A DNA stretch of 64,000 nucleotides, taken from positions 186,001-250,000 of the forward strand of contig NZ_JAJFET010000002.1 in assembly GCF_020707215.1 (NCBI RefSeq), read 5' to 3'. The notes beneath the pieces were generated by a model, which did no database searches, had not been told where the DNA came from, and saw only the letters and a list, made by a program, of their open reading frames with translations. How positions within the stretch are numbered: position 1 is the stretch's first letter; each line of letters opens with the position of its first letter. This DNA comes from Sphingomonas sp. PL-96 (GTDB lineage: Bacteria; Pseudomonadota; Alphaproteobacteria; Sphingomonadales; Sphingomonadaceae). Shown here one piece after another: positions 52,451-61,530 of the stretch. The position numbers and the translations under genes are program-made.

Positions 52451-52663
52451 TCATGGTACCGGATCGTAGCCGTGGCCGCCCCACGGATGGCAGCGCCCGA
52501 TCCGTCGCGCCGCAAGCCAGCTGCCCTTGATCGCGCCATAGCGGCGAAGCGCCTCGATTGCATAGGCCGAACAGCTGGGGCTGTAGCGGCAGCTGGGGGG
52601 TAGGATCACCGAGGGACCCAGTTGCCAGCCGCGCGCGACGAGTATCAGCAGGCGTGCGATCAC
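52451..52663 (-). CDS. yidD: Membrane protein insertion efficiency factor YidD
   Basis: 70 residues with the YidD signature RYSPSCSAYAIEALRRYGAIKG and CHPWGGHGYDPVP, including the conserved cysteines. It sits in its usual place between rnpA and yidC. Confidence 0.95.
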   Translation of the reverse strand: MIARLLILVARGWQLGPSVILPPSCRYSPSCSAYAIEALRRYGAIKGSWLAARRIGRCHPWGGHGYDPVP

Positions 52664-52703
52664 CGCACGCCGCCGAACGATTGGGAAAGGAGCCGCGCCG
52701 GGC

Positions 52704-53168
52704 TCACCGCGTCACCTTGCGCAACGCCTTGGCAAGCTCGGCTTTCAGCGACTCATAAGGGCGCTCGATCGCGGCGTTGCGACCGATCAGCACATGGTCC
52801 GCGCCGGGAATACCCGCCTCCGGCAGGACCTCACGCGCAAGCGCACGGAAACGCCGCTTCACCCGATTGCGGGCGACGGCGTTGCCGACTTTCTTGGATA
52901 CGGTGATGCCGATCCGAATGGTCGGATCGGCATCCTCGCGTGCGCGCACCAGCAGCACGAAGCCCGGCATCGGCGCACGCTTGCCTCCGTTCGCAGCGAG
53001 ATACTCGCTGCGACGGGTAAGGCGGGTCAGGCCGACAGCTTCTTGCGGCCGCGGTTGCGACGAGCGCGAATCACATTGCGGCCGCCCGGCGTCGCCATGC
53101 GGCTGCGAAAGCCGTGACGGCGCGTGCGTACCAGGTTGCTCGGCTGAAAGGTCCGCTTCATCACTCAT
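52704..53168 (-). CDS. rnpA: Ribonuclease P protein component, apparently starting upstream of rpmH
   Basis: RnpA binds the RNase P RNA that matures tRNA 5' ends. The conserved part starts at [13 protein letters not shown] and includes [23 protein letters not shown], the RNR signature. No ATG, GTG or TTG exists in frame between that segment and an ATG at 53168, seven bases upstream of the rpmH ATG. Using it adds about 47 residues ([17 protein letters not shown]...) encoded over the whole of rpmH in another frame. The alternative is a CTG at 53030 directly before the conserved part. A nested arrangement like this is known in Thermus; whether it is used here is inference. Confidence 0.85.
   Translation of the reverse strand: MSDEADLSAEQPGTHAPSRLSQPHGDAGRPQCDSRSSQPRPQEAVGLTRLTRRSEYLAANGGKRAPMPGFVLLVRAREDADPTIRIGITVSKKVGNAVARNRVKRRFRALAREVLPEAGIPGADHVLIGRNAAIERPYESLKAELAKALRKVTR
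53027..53161 (-). CDS. rpmH: 50S ribosomal protein L34
   Basis: 44-residue bL34 ([20 protein letters not shown], then [20 protein letters not shown] and LSA), fully conserved. It lies inside the probable reading frame of rnpA in a different frame and ends where the conserved part of RnpA begins. Confidence 0.98.
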   Translation of the reverse strand: MKRTFQPSNLVRTRRHGFRSRMATPGGRNVIRARRNRGRKKLSA

Positions 53169-53198
53169 TCCCCGGGATATCGAACGTCTACAATAACA

Positions 53199-53222
53199 GA
53201 AAAAGCCGCCCAAACCGGCGGC
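53199..53222 (-). terminator. Intrinsic terminator just upstream of rpmH
   Basis: On the minus strand GCCGCC and GGCGGC form a 6-bp stem with a 6-base loop, followed by TTTTT. It points toward rpmH and lies about 40 bp before its start codon, although no minus-strand gene precedes it. It could attenuate an upstream rpmH promoter or insulate the operon from antisense transcription out of the divergent comM region. Confidence 0.6.
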
Positions 53223-53400
53223 CGTGTGCCGGGAGCCCATAGGCAAGCTGCCTCCCCAAGTCAACGCGGCTGCGCCCGAAGGGAGGTGGTTCCCGCCATT
53301 GCCGCGATGTGGGACATGTGTGTTGCCGACGCAAGACACAGACGCAGTTTCCCTCGCCCCCAAACCGGCTATGCAGGTGCGGGGATCAGGGGGGGCAGCG

Positions 53401-54906
53401 ATGGTCGCGATCGTGTCGACGGCGGCGTATCTGGGGCTGGAGGCACGCGCGGTCGAGGCGCAGGTGCAGCTGGCACCGGGCGTGCCGGCGTTCGTGGTCG
53501 TGGGCCTGCCCGACAAAGCGGTCGGCGAGAGCCGCGAGCGAGTCCGCGCCGCCATCGCGGCGATCGGACTTTCGCTGCCGCCCAAGCGGATCACGGTCAA
53601 TCTGTCGCCGGCGGATCTACCCAAGGAGGGATCGCACTACGACCTTCCGATCGCGCTCGGGCTGCTGGCGGCGATGGGCGTCGTCGATGCGGAGACGCTG
53701 TCCGAATATGTCGTCGTCGGCGAGCTGGGGCTGGACGGGCGGATCGCGGCAACGCCGGGCGTGCTGCTCGCCGCCCTGCATGCGTCGGAACGTGGGCTGG
53801 GGCTGATCTGCCCCGCCTCGCAAGGCGCAGAGGCCGCCTGGGCGGGGGGCAGCATCGTCGCCGCGCCCGACCTGATCGGCCTGCTCAATCACCTGAAAGG
53901 CACGCAGCTGCTGCCCGAACCTGCCCCCGGCGAGGCGGAAGAATGGGTCGCAGGCCCCGACCTGCGCCGGGTGAAGGGGCAGGAGACCGCCAAGCGCGCG
54001 CTGGAGATCGCGGCGGCCGGCGGCCATAACCTGTTGATGGTCGGGCCGCCGGGCGCGGGCAAGTCGCTGCTGGCGTCCTGCCTGCCCGGCATCCTGCCGC
54101 CGCTCGATTCGGGCGAGGCGCTGGAGGTGTCGATGGTCGCCTCGGTCGCAGGCACGCTGACGAGCGGGCGGATGACACGGGCGCGGCCCTATCGCGCGCC
54201 GCATCACTCGGCCTCCATGGCTGCACTGGTCGGTGGCGGGCTGCGCGTGCGGCCGGGCGAGGTGAGCCTCGCCCATCTGGGCGTATTGTTCCTCGACGAG
54301 CTGCCGGAATTCCAGCGCGCGGTGCTCGATTCGCTGCGCCAGCCGCTGGAGACCGGCAACGTCAGCGTGGCGCGGGCCAATGCGCATGTGAGCTTCCCCG
54401 CGCGCGTGCAGCTGGTCGCGGCGATGAACCCGTGCCGGTGCGGGCATCTCGGCGATCCGGCGCTCGCCTGTTCGCGGGCACCGCGCTGTGCCTCCGATTA
54501 CCAGGCGCGCGTTTCCGGGCCGCTGCTCGACCGCATCGACCTTCACCTGGAGATGCAGCCCGTCAGCGCCGTGGACCTCGCTTTGCCGCCCGCCGCCGAG
54601 GGTTCGGCTGAAGTCGGCGCCCGCGTCGCGGCAGCACGCGCAGTCCAGGCGCGGCGCTATCGTGACGCTTCGGCACGCACCAATGCCGAGGCGGACGGCG
54701 ACGTGCTGGAGGCGACCGCCACGCCCGACGCCGCCGGTGCCAGGCTGCTCGCCCAGGCGGCCGAAGCGATGCGGCTGTCCGCGCGCAGCTATATCCGCGT
54801 GCTCCGCGTCGCGCGCACGATTGCAGACCTGGCGGGTGCGGAAGCGGTCGGGCGCGTGCATGTAGCAGAAGCCCTCAGCTACCGCCGCCAGCCACCGCGC
54901 GCCTGA
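53401..54906 (+). CDS. comM: ComM/YifB-family Mg chelatase-like AAA+ ATPase
   Basis: 501 residues. The N-terminal domain (VAIVSTAAYLGLEARAVEAQ..., key LPDKAVGESRERV) is typical of ComM. The AAA+ core has Walker A GPPGAGKS, Walker B LFLDELPEF and the zinc-like cysteine loop NPCRCGHLGDP...CASD. ComM is a hexameric helicase promoting branch migration during uptake and integration of DNA. The ATG chosen is the family start; the frame is open upstream. It is divergent from rpmH. Confidence 0.94.
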   Translation: MVAIVSTAAYLGLEARAVEAQVQLAPGVPAFVVVGLPDKAVGESRERVRAAIAAIGLSLPPKRITVNLSPADLPKEGSHYDLPIALGLLAAMGVVDAETLSEYVVVGELGLDGRIAATPGVLLAALHASERGLGLICPASQGAEAAWAGGSIVAAPDLIGLLNHLKGTQLLPEPAPGEAEEWVAGPDLRRVKGQETAKRALEIAAAGGHNLLMVGPPGAGKSLLASCLPGILPPLDSGEALEVSMVASVAGTLTSGRMTRARPYRAPHHSASMAALVGGGLRVRPGEVSLAHLGVLFLDELPEFQRAVLDSLRQPLETGNVSVARANAHVSFPARVQLVAAMNPCRCGHLGDPALACSRAPRCASDYQARVSGPLLDRIDLHLEMQPVSAVDLALPPAAEGSAEVGARVAAARAVQARRYRDASARTNAEADGDVLEATATPDAAGARLLAQAAEAMRLSARSYIRVLRVARTIADLAGAEAVGRVHVAEALSYRRQPPRA

Positions 54907-54985
54907 AGTGGCGCCAGGTGCTGGCATTTACGCATCGGCTGCCGTATAGGGCCGCGACCGGCCGCCGGAAGGCGGCTCGCACCGT

Positions 54986-55070
54986 GCGGGTGTGGTGAAA
55001 TCGGTAGACGCGCCGGACTCAAAATCCGGTTCCGCAAGGAGTGTCGGTTCGAGTCCGACCACCCGCACCA
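54986..55070 (+). tRNA. tRNA-Leu (anticodon CAA)
   Basis: 85 bases with a 7-bp acceptor stem (GCGGGTG/CACCCGC), a D arm with GGTAGACGC, anticodon stem CCGGA/TCCGG with loop CTCAAAA (anticodon CAA at 55020-55022), a long variable arm as expected for Leu, the T arm GGTTCGAGTCC and an encoded CCA end. Confidence 0.97.
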
Positions 55071-55090
55071 ACGACGATCCTATCTCTCGT

Positions 55091-55642
55091 TCAGCGCTCC
55101 AGGATGCGTGCCGGATTCCCGACCGCGGTCGCGCCCGCAGGCACATCCCGCGTCACCACGCTGCCGGCGCCGATCAGCGCATCGTCGCCGATCGTGATGC
55201 CCGGCAGCAGGATGGCGCCGCCGCCGATCCAGACATTGCTGCCGATGTTGATCGGGCGACCCCATTCCAGTCCGGCTGCACGCTCCGCCGGATCGCGGGG
55301 ATGATCGGCGGCCAGGATCTGCACCCCCGGCCCGATCTGCGTTCCGTCGCCGATGCGGACCTCGACCACGTCCAGGATGACGCAGTTGAAGTTCAGGAAC
55401 ACGCCGGCGCCCAGATGAATGTTGGTGCCATAGTCGCAATGGAAGGGCGGGCGGATGGTGGAACCCGCGCCGACCGAACCCAGCCCCATGCGGAGCAATG
55501 CCGCGCGCTCAGCTTCGCCGACCGTGGCGTTGAAGCGCTGCATCCACTCGGCGGCGGCGCGCTGATCGGCCACGATCTCCGGGTCGCTGGCGCGGTAGGG
55601 CTCACCCGCCAGCATCTTCTGTTTTTCGGAAGGGGCAGGCAT
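55091..55642 (-). CDS. Maltose O-acetyltransferase-type hexapeptide acetyltransferase
   Basis: 183 residues. The N-terminal maltose acetyltransferase helix region (SEKQKMLAGEPYRASDPEIV) is followed by a left-handed beta-helix of hexapeptide repeats (IRPPFHCDYGTNIHLG, INIGSNVWIGGGAILLPGITIG, IGAGSVVTRDVP). The catalytic His is in AADHPRDP. It acetylates a sugar hydroxyl using acetyl-CoA; the sugar is unknown (Maa, LacA and NodL are relatives). The ATG after AGAGGCGCG gives the family start. Confidence 0.92.
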   Translation of the reverse strand: MPAPSEKQKMLAGEPYRASDPEIVADQRAAAEWMQRFNATVGEAERAALLRMGLGSVGAGSTIRPPFHCDYGTNIHLGAGVFLNFNCVILDVVEVRIGDGTQIGPGVQILAADHPRDPAERAAGLEWGRPINIGSNVWIGGGAILLPGITIGDDALIGAGSVVTRDVPAGATAVGNPARILER

Positions 55643-55690
55643 CGCGCCTCTCCGTGTGACCATAGGCGCCGCGGGGGCGGCCCGCAGATA

Positions 55691-55766
55691 TGGTGCCGGT
55701 TGCAGGAATCGAACCCGCGACCTTCGGTTTACAAAACCGCTGCTCTACCAGCTGAGCTAAACCGGC
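55691..55766 (-). tRNA. tRNA-Thr (anticodon TGT)
   Basis: 76 bases on the minus strand: acceptor GCCGGTT/AACCGGC, D arm AGCTCAGCTGGTAGAGC, anticodon loop TTTGTAA (anticodon TGT, complement of 55731-55733), T arm GGGTTCGATTCC and encoded CCA. Confidence 0.97.
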
Positions 55767-55784
55767 GTTGCGCTGCCCTTTGCG

Positions 55785-56669
55785 TCAGAGAACGCCGAAG
55801 GTCCAGCCTTCGCTGCGCCGAATTGCGGGTGTAAGCGCCGCCGGGCGCCAGAGCTCGGGGTCGGGTGCGACCTGCCGGAGCCAGGCCGCGGCCATGATGG
55901 CGTCGGTGGCATGATCGTCGTAGCGGGCGATGGGGGTGTGCCGATCGCTGCCAAGCGCGAGCAGGGCGGCATCCAGCGACGCGCCGTCGCGCACCTTGCT
56001 CAACCCCTTGCGCAGCCCGGCGGCACGCGCCGCTACGGTGGTGTAGATCTCCACCACCAGGGCACCTGTCGTCGGCACGGGATCGAACGGCCAGACGGGA
56101 ACGGCGGGTCCCAAATGGTGGAGCAGCCGCATGCCGGCAAAGCTCGCCTTGGCAACCTGGGCCGCGCCGATCGCGTCGTAGAGGGTGGATGCCTTGCCGA
56201 TCCCGCTGGCGTTATAGGCCGCCTCGCACTGGCGGATGTGCAGGAACTGCGCCTTTGGACCATCGCGGGCACCCAGATAGAAGTGCACGCCGCGCCGCCG
56301 TTCCAGGAACGAGGCGGCGCCCAGATCGGCGTCCGGGCAATCGGCATCGACATAGGCCCAGAAGGCACGCGCGGTGCTGGGCGTCGCCTCGCCCGGCAGA
56401 TAGGCGCCGCGCTCGACCAGCGGCGGCGCGAAACTAAAGTCGAAGCCGACCAGCAGCGGCGTGTCCGCCTGCGCTTTCAGCCAGTGGAGCACGTCGGTGC
56501 GCGACCAGACTCCACGCGGCGGCGGCACCAGCTCGGGTGCGGCGGTTCCTGCGCCGCATAGCGCAACGGCGATCCCCTTGTGTCGATGCCCCTTGGCGCC
56601 CGACCAGTCGATCGCGGCGAACCGGGTGAAGTGTCCAGGCGGCGGGGCGGAAGCCCTGGTTTCGGTCAT
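55785..56669 (-). CDS. Hypothetical protein, DUF429-like RNase H-type fold
   Basis: 294 residues. An N-terminal strand FAAIDWSGAKG with an acidic residue, LLVGFDFSFAPP and a C-terminal acidic segment DDHATDAIMAAAWL together resemble the acidic layout of RNase H-like DUF429 proteins. Function is unknown. The ATG at 56669 follows GGGCTTCC-type sequence and gives a protein starting just before the first strand. It starts 19 bp beyond the tRNA-Thr gene on the same strand. Confidence 0.7.
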   Translation of the reverse strand: MTETRASAPPPGHFTRFAAIDWSGAKGHRHKGIAVALCGAGTAAPELVPPPRGVWSRTDVLHWLKAQADTPLLVGFDFSFAPPLVERGAYLPGEATPSTARAFWAYVDADCPDADLGAASFLERRRGVHFYLGARDGPKAQFLHIRQCEAAYNASGIGKASTLYDAIGAAQVAKASFAGMRLLHHLGPAVPVWPFDPVPTTGALVVEIYTTVAARAAGLRKGLSKVRDGASLDAALLALGSDRHTPIARYDDHATDAIMAAAWLRQVAPDPELWRPAALTPAIRRSEGWTFGVL

Positions 56670-56984
56670 GCGGCAGACATAAGCGCGGCTTGCGCGGAGT
56701 TCCAACCCGCCGCCTTGAGGCCGCTGGCACCTGCAAAGTGCCCACAGTCCCAGCGTAAAACAACGAGAGTTGCTGCGGCCGGACGCTTTGTAAAGACCGT
56801 AAAACTCCGACAATAACTTTGCCCAAGACTAGGTTGGAGCAAGTCCTGGATGATCCAATTGCGACAGAACGCCCTTTTAGGCATCCCGACCCACTTGATT
56901 TACTAAATTGGTTTTCAGATACATTAGAAAATAACAAGATTACCAAGCCGAACAACGGCAGCGTTTCACGGGAGAGGAACGACT
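56670..56984 (+). promoter_or_regulatory. Upstream region of the TonB receptor, with a possible promoter
   Basis: 315 bp with an AT-rich segment from about 56880 to 56950. A TTGATT (56895) and GATACA (56918) pair with 17-bp spacing is a weak sigma-70-like promoter that would start the transcript about 55 bp before the receptor ATG. A 72-codon open frame from 56819 crosses into the receptor gene in another frame and was not accepted. Confidence 0.35.
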
Positions 56985-59846
56985 ATGCGACCATCGCTCA
57001 AGGTGTGTCTGCTGCTTGGCAGCATCATCGCAGGTAGCCCTGCGCTCGCACAGGTAGCAGCGCCCGGGACGGCGATGCAGGACGGCAGTGCACCCGGTCC
57101 GGTGGAACCGACGCCGACGAGTGCAGAGGTGGGGCAGGACGATCTCACCACCGGCGCGGGCGGGGACATCGTCGTTACCGGCATCCGCAGCAGTCTTGCC
57201 GCTTCGGCGCGCATCAAGCGCGACTCGCAACAGATCGTCGACACGATCTCGGCAGAAGATGTCGGCAAGTTCCCCGACGCGAACATCGCCGAATCGCTTC
57301 AGCGCATCACCGGCGTCGCGATCGACCGTTCGGGCGGCGAGGGGCAGTTCATCACGGTGCGCGGGCTCGGACCCGAATTCAACACCGTGCTGGTCAACGG
57401 CCGCGTCATGGCGACCGACAATCCAGGTCGCGAATTCTCGTTCGACACGCTGTCGTCGAACATGATCCAGCGCACCGACGTGTACAAATCCAGCGTGCCG
57501 GAGCTGCAGGAAGGCGGCATCGGCGCCACCGTCAACATCATCACCGCGCGCCCGCTGGATGGCGAGGCCGGGTTCAACTTCGCGGCCTCGGCGGGCGCGA
57601 TCTACGACACGCTGCGCGACAAGATGGGGCCGGATGCGTCGGCGGTGGCGTCCTGGACCAACGACAGCAAGACCTTTGGCGTCGTGCTGTCGGGTTCCTA
57701 CACCGACCGCTACAGCCAGCTCGATTTCGTGCAGACGGAAGGCTGGCTGTTCGGGCCGCAGCAGATCGTCGCCGGCACGCCGGACCAGACTGGGCTGCCT
57801 GCCAGCGCGGTCACGGTCAGCGACCCGATCCACACGCCCCAGAACGTGCAGTTCGATCGGTTCAAGGAGCGGCGTCGCCGCATCAACGTCGCAGGCGCGG
57901 TGCAGGCGCAGCTCACCGACAGCCTGCTGCTCACGGTGGACGGCGTCTTTTCCGATTTCGACGTCTTCACCGACCGCAACTATTTCGTGACCTTCTTCGC
58001 CCAGCCCTTCATCGGGTTGCAGGCCGACGAGAACGGCACCGTCACCAACTTCAACCGGTTCGGCCTCGACTTCCTGGCCGCCAACCCTGACATCGCGGCG
58101 GGAGGCTATCCCGCGGGCGTGATCGACAACATCACCGGCCCGACCCACCGGCTCACCCAGACCTACCAGGTCGGCGGCAACCTCAAGTGGAACCCGACCG
58201 AGGATGTCGAGATGCGGCTCGACGTGTCAAAGACGCGCGCGACTCTGCGCAACCCCGGCCAGTTCGTGGTGGTCGGCGCCCGCACCCAGACCGCGCCGGC
58301 GTTTGACCTCAACAAGGGCGGCGACCTGCCGATCGTCTCCAACCTGGGCGACATCACCGACCCGGCGATCGCCACCGCCCATTATCTCGACGTGTCGAAC
58401 GGCAGCGCGCGCGACGACGGGCAGGAATATCACTTCGACACCAACTACAAGGTGCACGACAGCGTGCTGCGCGGGGTGAGCATCGGCTTTGGCTACACCG
58501 ATCGCCAGAAGCAGCGTTTCTCGCGCAACAACCAGGACGGGCAATGCGCCTATTGCGGCTATGAGATCCCGATCGATCCCTCGCTGATCCAGGCGTTCGA
58601 GCTCGACGGCTTCCTGTCGGGCGCCTCGGGCGCGGAGTCGGTGCCAGGGCAGTTCTTCACCTATGATCCCGACGCGATCATCGCCTATCTTTCCGATCCC
58701 GCCCGGCTGGCGCTGCCGCGCTCGGGACGGACCGCGGAGGAACAGGCGGCCGAGGCAGCCCGGCTGCTTGCCCTTCCGGGCGGGCCGTTCGGGGTGCGCG
58801 AAAACCTCAACAGCCGCCTGGACGTCACCGAGCGGGTGCTTGCAGGCTATATCTCGATGCAGTTCGGCGGCGAGCGCTGGAGCGGCAATGCCGGGGTGCG
58901 GGTGGTGCGCACCCAGACGATCTCACGCGGGTTCGAGCTGCCGGTGCTCGCGATCCGGCAGACGCCGGGCGACGACACCCTGCAATATACGTTCGGAGAG
59001 GCGAGCCCGATCACGGTGCGCAACAGCTATGTCAACGCGCTCCCCTCGGCCAACATCAAGGTCAACCTGACCGACAAGCTGATCGCGCGCGCGGCCTTTT
59101 CCCAGACGGTGACTCGCCCGACGCTGACCGATCTGGGCGTGGACAACAGCTATGGCGGGCGCGTTTCGGTACCGCTGTCGAGCGGCGGCAACCCGACGCT
59201 CGAGCCGTTCAAGTCGACCAACTACGACCTGTCGCTGGAATGGTATCTGTCCTCGGTCAGCTATTTGAGCGTCGGCGCCTTCTACAAGGATCTCAGCGAC
59301 TTCCTTGAGCTCCAGACGCTGCCGGTGGAGCGCTTCGGACGTGTCTTCAACGACACCCGTACGCGCAACGGGCAGACCGGGAACATCCGCGGCGTAGAGG
59401 TCGGCGGGCAATATGCGTTCGACTGGTTGCCGGGGGCGCTGTCGGGCTTTGGCGTGACCGGAAACTACACCTATGTCGCGAGCAAGGCCGAACGCGACCA
59501 GGCGCTCACCGACTATGAATGCGGCTACAACGGCCTGTCGCCGCATTCGGCGAACGGCAGCCTGTTCTACGAGAAGTTCGGCATCTCCGCGCGCGGCTCG
59601 TACAATTGGCGCTCGGACTATCTGCGCGCCTGTCGTTCGGATCAGGGCCGCCCGCGCAACCGCTCGGCCTATGGCCAGTTCGACTTCAGCCTGGCCTATG
59701 ACGTCACACCGAACTTCCAGCTGTACGTACAGGGCGTCAACGTCACCAACGAGCGCGTCCATGAATGGTCCGCGATCGAGGACCGCTTCCTGCTGCTGCA
59801 GGACACGGGCGCGCGCTACAACTTCGGCATCCGCGCAAAGCTTTGA
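56985..59846 (+). CDS. TonB-dependent receptor
   Basis: 953-residue outer-membrane transporter. A signal peptide ends SPALAQ. The plug domain starts with DIVVTGIRSSLAAS and has DVGKFPDANIAESLQRITGV, FITVRGLGPEFNTVLVNGR and GGIGATVNIITARPLD. This plug type belongs to the Caulobacter/Xanthomonas/sphingomonad receptor family often used for sugars or plant compounds. The barrel ends GARYNFGIRAKL. GGAGAGG lies seven bases before the ATG. No substrate-specific enzyme or regulator lies beside it, so the ligand is unknown. Confidence 0.93.
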   Translation: MRPSLKVCLLLGSIIAGSPALAQVAAPGTAMQDGSAPGPVEPTPTSAEVGQDDLTTGAGGDIVVTGIRSSLAASARIKRDSQQIVDTISAEDVGKFPDANIAESLQRITGVAIDRSGGEGQFITVRGLGPEFNTVLVNGRVMATDNPGREFSFDTLSSNMIQRTDVYKSSVPELQEGGIGATVNIITARPLDGEAGFNFAASAGAIYDTLRDKMGPDASAVASWTNDSKTFGVVLSGSYTDRYSQLDFVQTEGWLFGPQQIVAGTPDQTGLPASAVTVSDPIHTPQNVQFDRFKERRRRINVAGAVQAQLTDSLLLTVDGVFSDFDVFTDRNYFVTFFAQPFIGLQADENGTVTNFNRFGLDFLAANPDIAAGGYPAGVIDNITGPTHRLTQTYQVGGNLKWNPTEDVEMRLDVSKTRATLRNPGQFVVVGARTQTAPAFDLNKGGDLPIVSNLGDITDPAIATAHYLDVSNGSARDDGQEYHFDTNYKVHDSVLRGVSIGFGYTDRQKQRFSRNNQDGQCAYCGYEIPIDPSLIQAFELDGFLSGASGAESVPGQFFTYDPDAIIAYLSDPARLALPRSGRTAEEQAAEAARLLALPGGPFGVRENLNSRLDVTERVLAGYISMQFGGERWSGNAGVRVVRTQTISRGFELPVLAIRQTPGDDTLQYTFGEASPITVRNSYVNALPSANIKVNLTDKLIARAAFSQTVTRPTLTDLGVDNSYGGRVSVPLSSGGNPTLEPFKSTNYDLSLEWYLSSVSYLSVGAFYKDLSDFLELQTLPVERFGRVFNDTRTRNGQTGNIRGVEVGGQYAFDWLPGALSGFGVTGNYTYVASKAERDQALTDYECGYNGLSPHSANGSLFYEKFGISARGSYNWRSDYLRACRSDQGRPRNRSAYGQFDFSLAYDVTPNFQLYVQGVNVTNERVHEWSAIEDRFLLLQDTGARYNFGIRAKL

Positions 59847-59907
59847 TCCGTTCGCGGCGGGGCAACTGCCCCGCCGCGGATCCGCTCAGTGCCGGAACGT
59901 TCGTGGA

Positions 59908-60684
59908 TCAACGATCCGCAAGCACGATCCAGACCGGCGCATGGTCGCTGGTCTTTTCCCACCCGCGGACCTGACGATCGACCTGGGCGTCCACCAGTCG
60001 ATCCTTGAGGGCGGGGCTGAGCAGGAAATGGTCGATGCGGAGCCCGGCGTTGCGGGCAAAGGCGTTCCGGAAATAGTCGAAAAAGGTGTAGATCGTCTCG
60101 TCGGGATGGATCGTGCGCAGCGCATCGGTCCAGCCCTGGTCCAGCAGCCGGAAGAAGGCGGCGCGCACTTCGGGCGCGAACAAGGCGTCGTCGACCCAGC
60201 GCTGGGGCTTGTAGACGTCCCGTTCGGCCGGCATCACGTTGAAGTCGCCGGCGAGCACCACCGGAGCGCCGGACGCGGCCAGCGTCGCGGCGTGGTCGAT
60301 CAGCGTGTCGAACCAGACGAGCTTGTAGTCGAACTTGGGTCCGGGCCGCGGATTGCCGTTCGGCAGATAGAGGCAGGCGATCAGCACGCCGTTGACGGCT
60401 GCCTCAAGGTAGCGGCTCTGCGACGGATCGGGATCATTGGGAAGGCCACGACGCGTCTCGTGGATCTTGCCTACGCGGCTGAGGAGCGCGACCCCGTTCC
60501 AGCTCTTCTGCCCGTGCCAGACGACATCATAGCCGAGGTTTCGGATGGCACCTTCCGGGAAATTGTCCTGCGCCGCCTTGAGTTCCTGGAGGCAGACGAT
60601 GTCGGGCTGTTCTTCCTCCAGCCAGCGCAGGAGAACGGGAAGGCGGCCGTTGACGCCATTCACGTTGTACGTCGCGATCTTCAT
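59908..60684 (-). CDS. Exodeoxyribonuclease III family AP endonuclease
   Basis: 258-residue endonuclease/exonuclease/phosphatase-fold enzyme of the XthA type, acting at abasic sites in DNA repair. Motifs: KIATYNVNGVNGRL, CLQELKA (metal Glu), LAGDFNVMP (catalytic Asp, Asn), RIDHFLLSP, and the catalytic SDHAPVW. The ATG chosen starts exactly at the first strand. Confidence 0.94.
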   Translation of the reverse strand: MKIATYNVNGVNGRLPVLLRWLEEEQPDIVCLQELKAAQDNFPEGAIRNLGYDVVWHGQKSWNGVALLSRVGKIHETRRGLPNDPDPSQSRYLEAAVNGVLIACLYLPNGNPRPGPKFDYKLVWFDTLIDHAATLAASGAPVVLAGDFNVMPAERDVYKPQRWVDDALFAPEVRAAFFRLLDQGWTDALRTIHPDETIYTFFDYFRNAFARNAGLRIDHFLLSPALKDRLVDAQVDRQVRGWEKTSDHAPVWIVLADR

Positions 60685-60768
60685 CCAGGCCTCCCGCGTC
60701 TCGATAGCGGAACGAACGTCCGCTACCGGCCGGAGGTCCCGATCCATGGCGCGGGACCCGCGGCGGGC

Positions 60769-61530
60769 TCAGTTCTTCAGTCGCCAGCCGCTCTTGAAGA
60801 TCCAGGCAACGATCGCGAGGCACAGGACCAGGAAGCCCAGCGTCACGCCCAAGCTGACCGCAATGTCCACGTCGCCCTTGCCGAAGAAGCTCCAGCGAAA
60901 GCCGCTCACGAGATAGACGACCGGGTTGAACAGGCTGATCGTCCGCCACGGCTGCGGCAACATGTCGATCGAGTAGAAGCTGCCGCCCAGGAACGTCAGC
61001 GGGGTGATCAGCATCATGGGCACGAAGTTCAGCTGTTCGAAGCTCTTGGCCCAGATGCCCAGGATGAAGCCGAACAGGCTGAACGCGATGGACGTGAGCA
61101 GCAGGAACGCGATCATGGCGCCGGGATGCAGCACCCGGATGGGAACGAAAAAGGCCGAGGTCGCCAGGATGATCGCACCGATCACCACCGACTTGGTGGC
61201 CGCCGCACCGACATAACCCAGCACCAGCTCCATCGAGGAGATGGGAGCGGACAGAAGCTCGAAGATCGTGCCGGTGAACTTGGGGAAATAGATGCCGATC
61301 GAGGCATTGCCGACGCTCTGCGTCAGCAGTGACAGCATGATCAGGCCGGGCACGATGAAGCTGCCATAGCCGACGCCATCGACGCTCTGCATGCGGCTGC
61401 CGATCGCACCGCCGAAGACGATGAAATAGAGGCTGGTGGTCAGCACGGGGCCGACGAGGCTCTGCCACAGGGTCCGGAGCGAGCGGGCCATTTCGAAGCG
61501 ATAGATCGCCCAGATGCCGTGCAGGTTCAT
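60769..61530 (-). CDS. ABC-2 type transporter permease
   Basis: 253 residues with six transmembrane helices and the ABC-2 signature region ([64 protein letters not shown], described by [12 protein letters not shown]). The type matches NodJ/DrrB-like exporters. Its start overlaps the ATPase stop (ATGA), so the two form one exporter. Substrate is unknown. Confidence 0.92.
   Translation of the reverse strand: MNLHGIWAIYRFEMARSLRTLWQSLVGPVLTTSLYFIVFGGAIGSRMQSVDGVGYGSFIVPGLIMLSLLTQSVGNASIGIYFPKFTGTIFELLSAPISSMELVLGYVGAAATKSVVIGAIILATSAFFVPIRVLHPGAMIAFLLLTSIAFSLFGFILGIWAKSFEQLNFVPMMLITPLTFLGGSFYSIDMLPQPWRTISLFNPVVYLVSGFRWSFFGKGDVDIAVSLGVTLGFLVLCLAIVAWIFKSGWRLKN

Noticed and set aside
50755..52530. 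591-codon plus-strand frame opposite yidC
   Set aside because: Shadow of yidC; biased composition and no family features.
54986..55766. Genomic island inserted at the tRNA-Leu or tRNA-Thr gene
   Set aside because: No integrase and no direct repeat of the tRNA 3' ends was seen near either gene.
56819..57037. 72-codon plus-strand frame in the TonB receptor leader
   Set aside because: Overlaps the receptor start in another frame and has no ribosome binding site; composition follows the AT-rich leader.
59473..61332. 619-codon plus-strand frame spanning the receptor end, exonuclease and ABC permease
   Set aside because: It crosses three well-supported genes on both strands and has the composition of a shadow frame.
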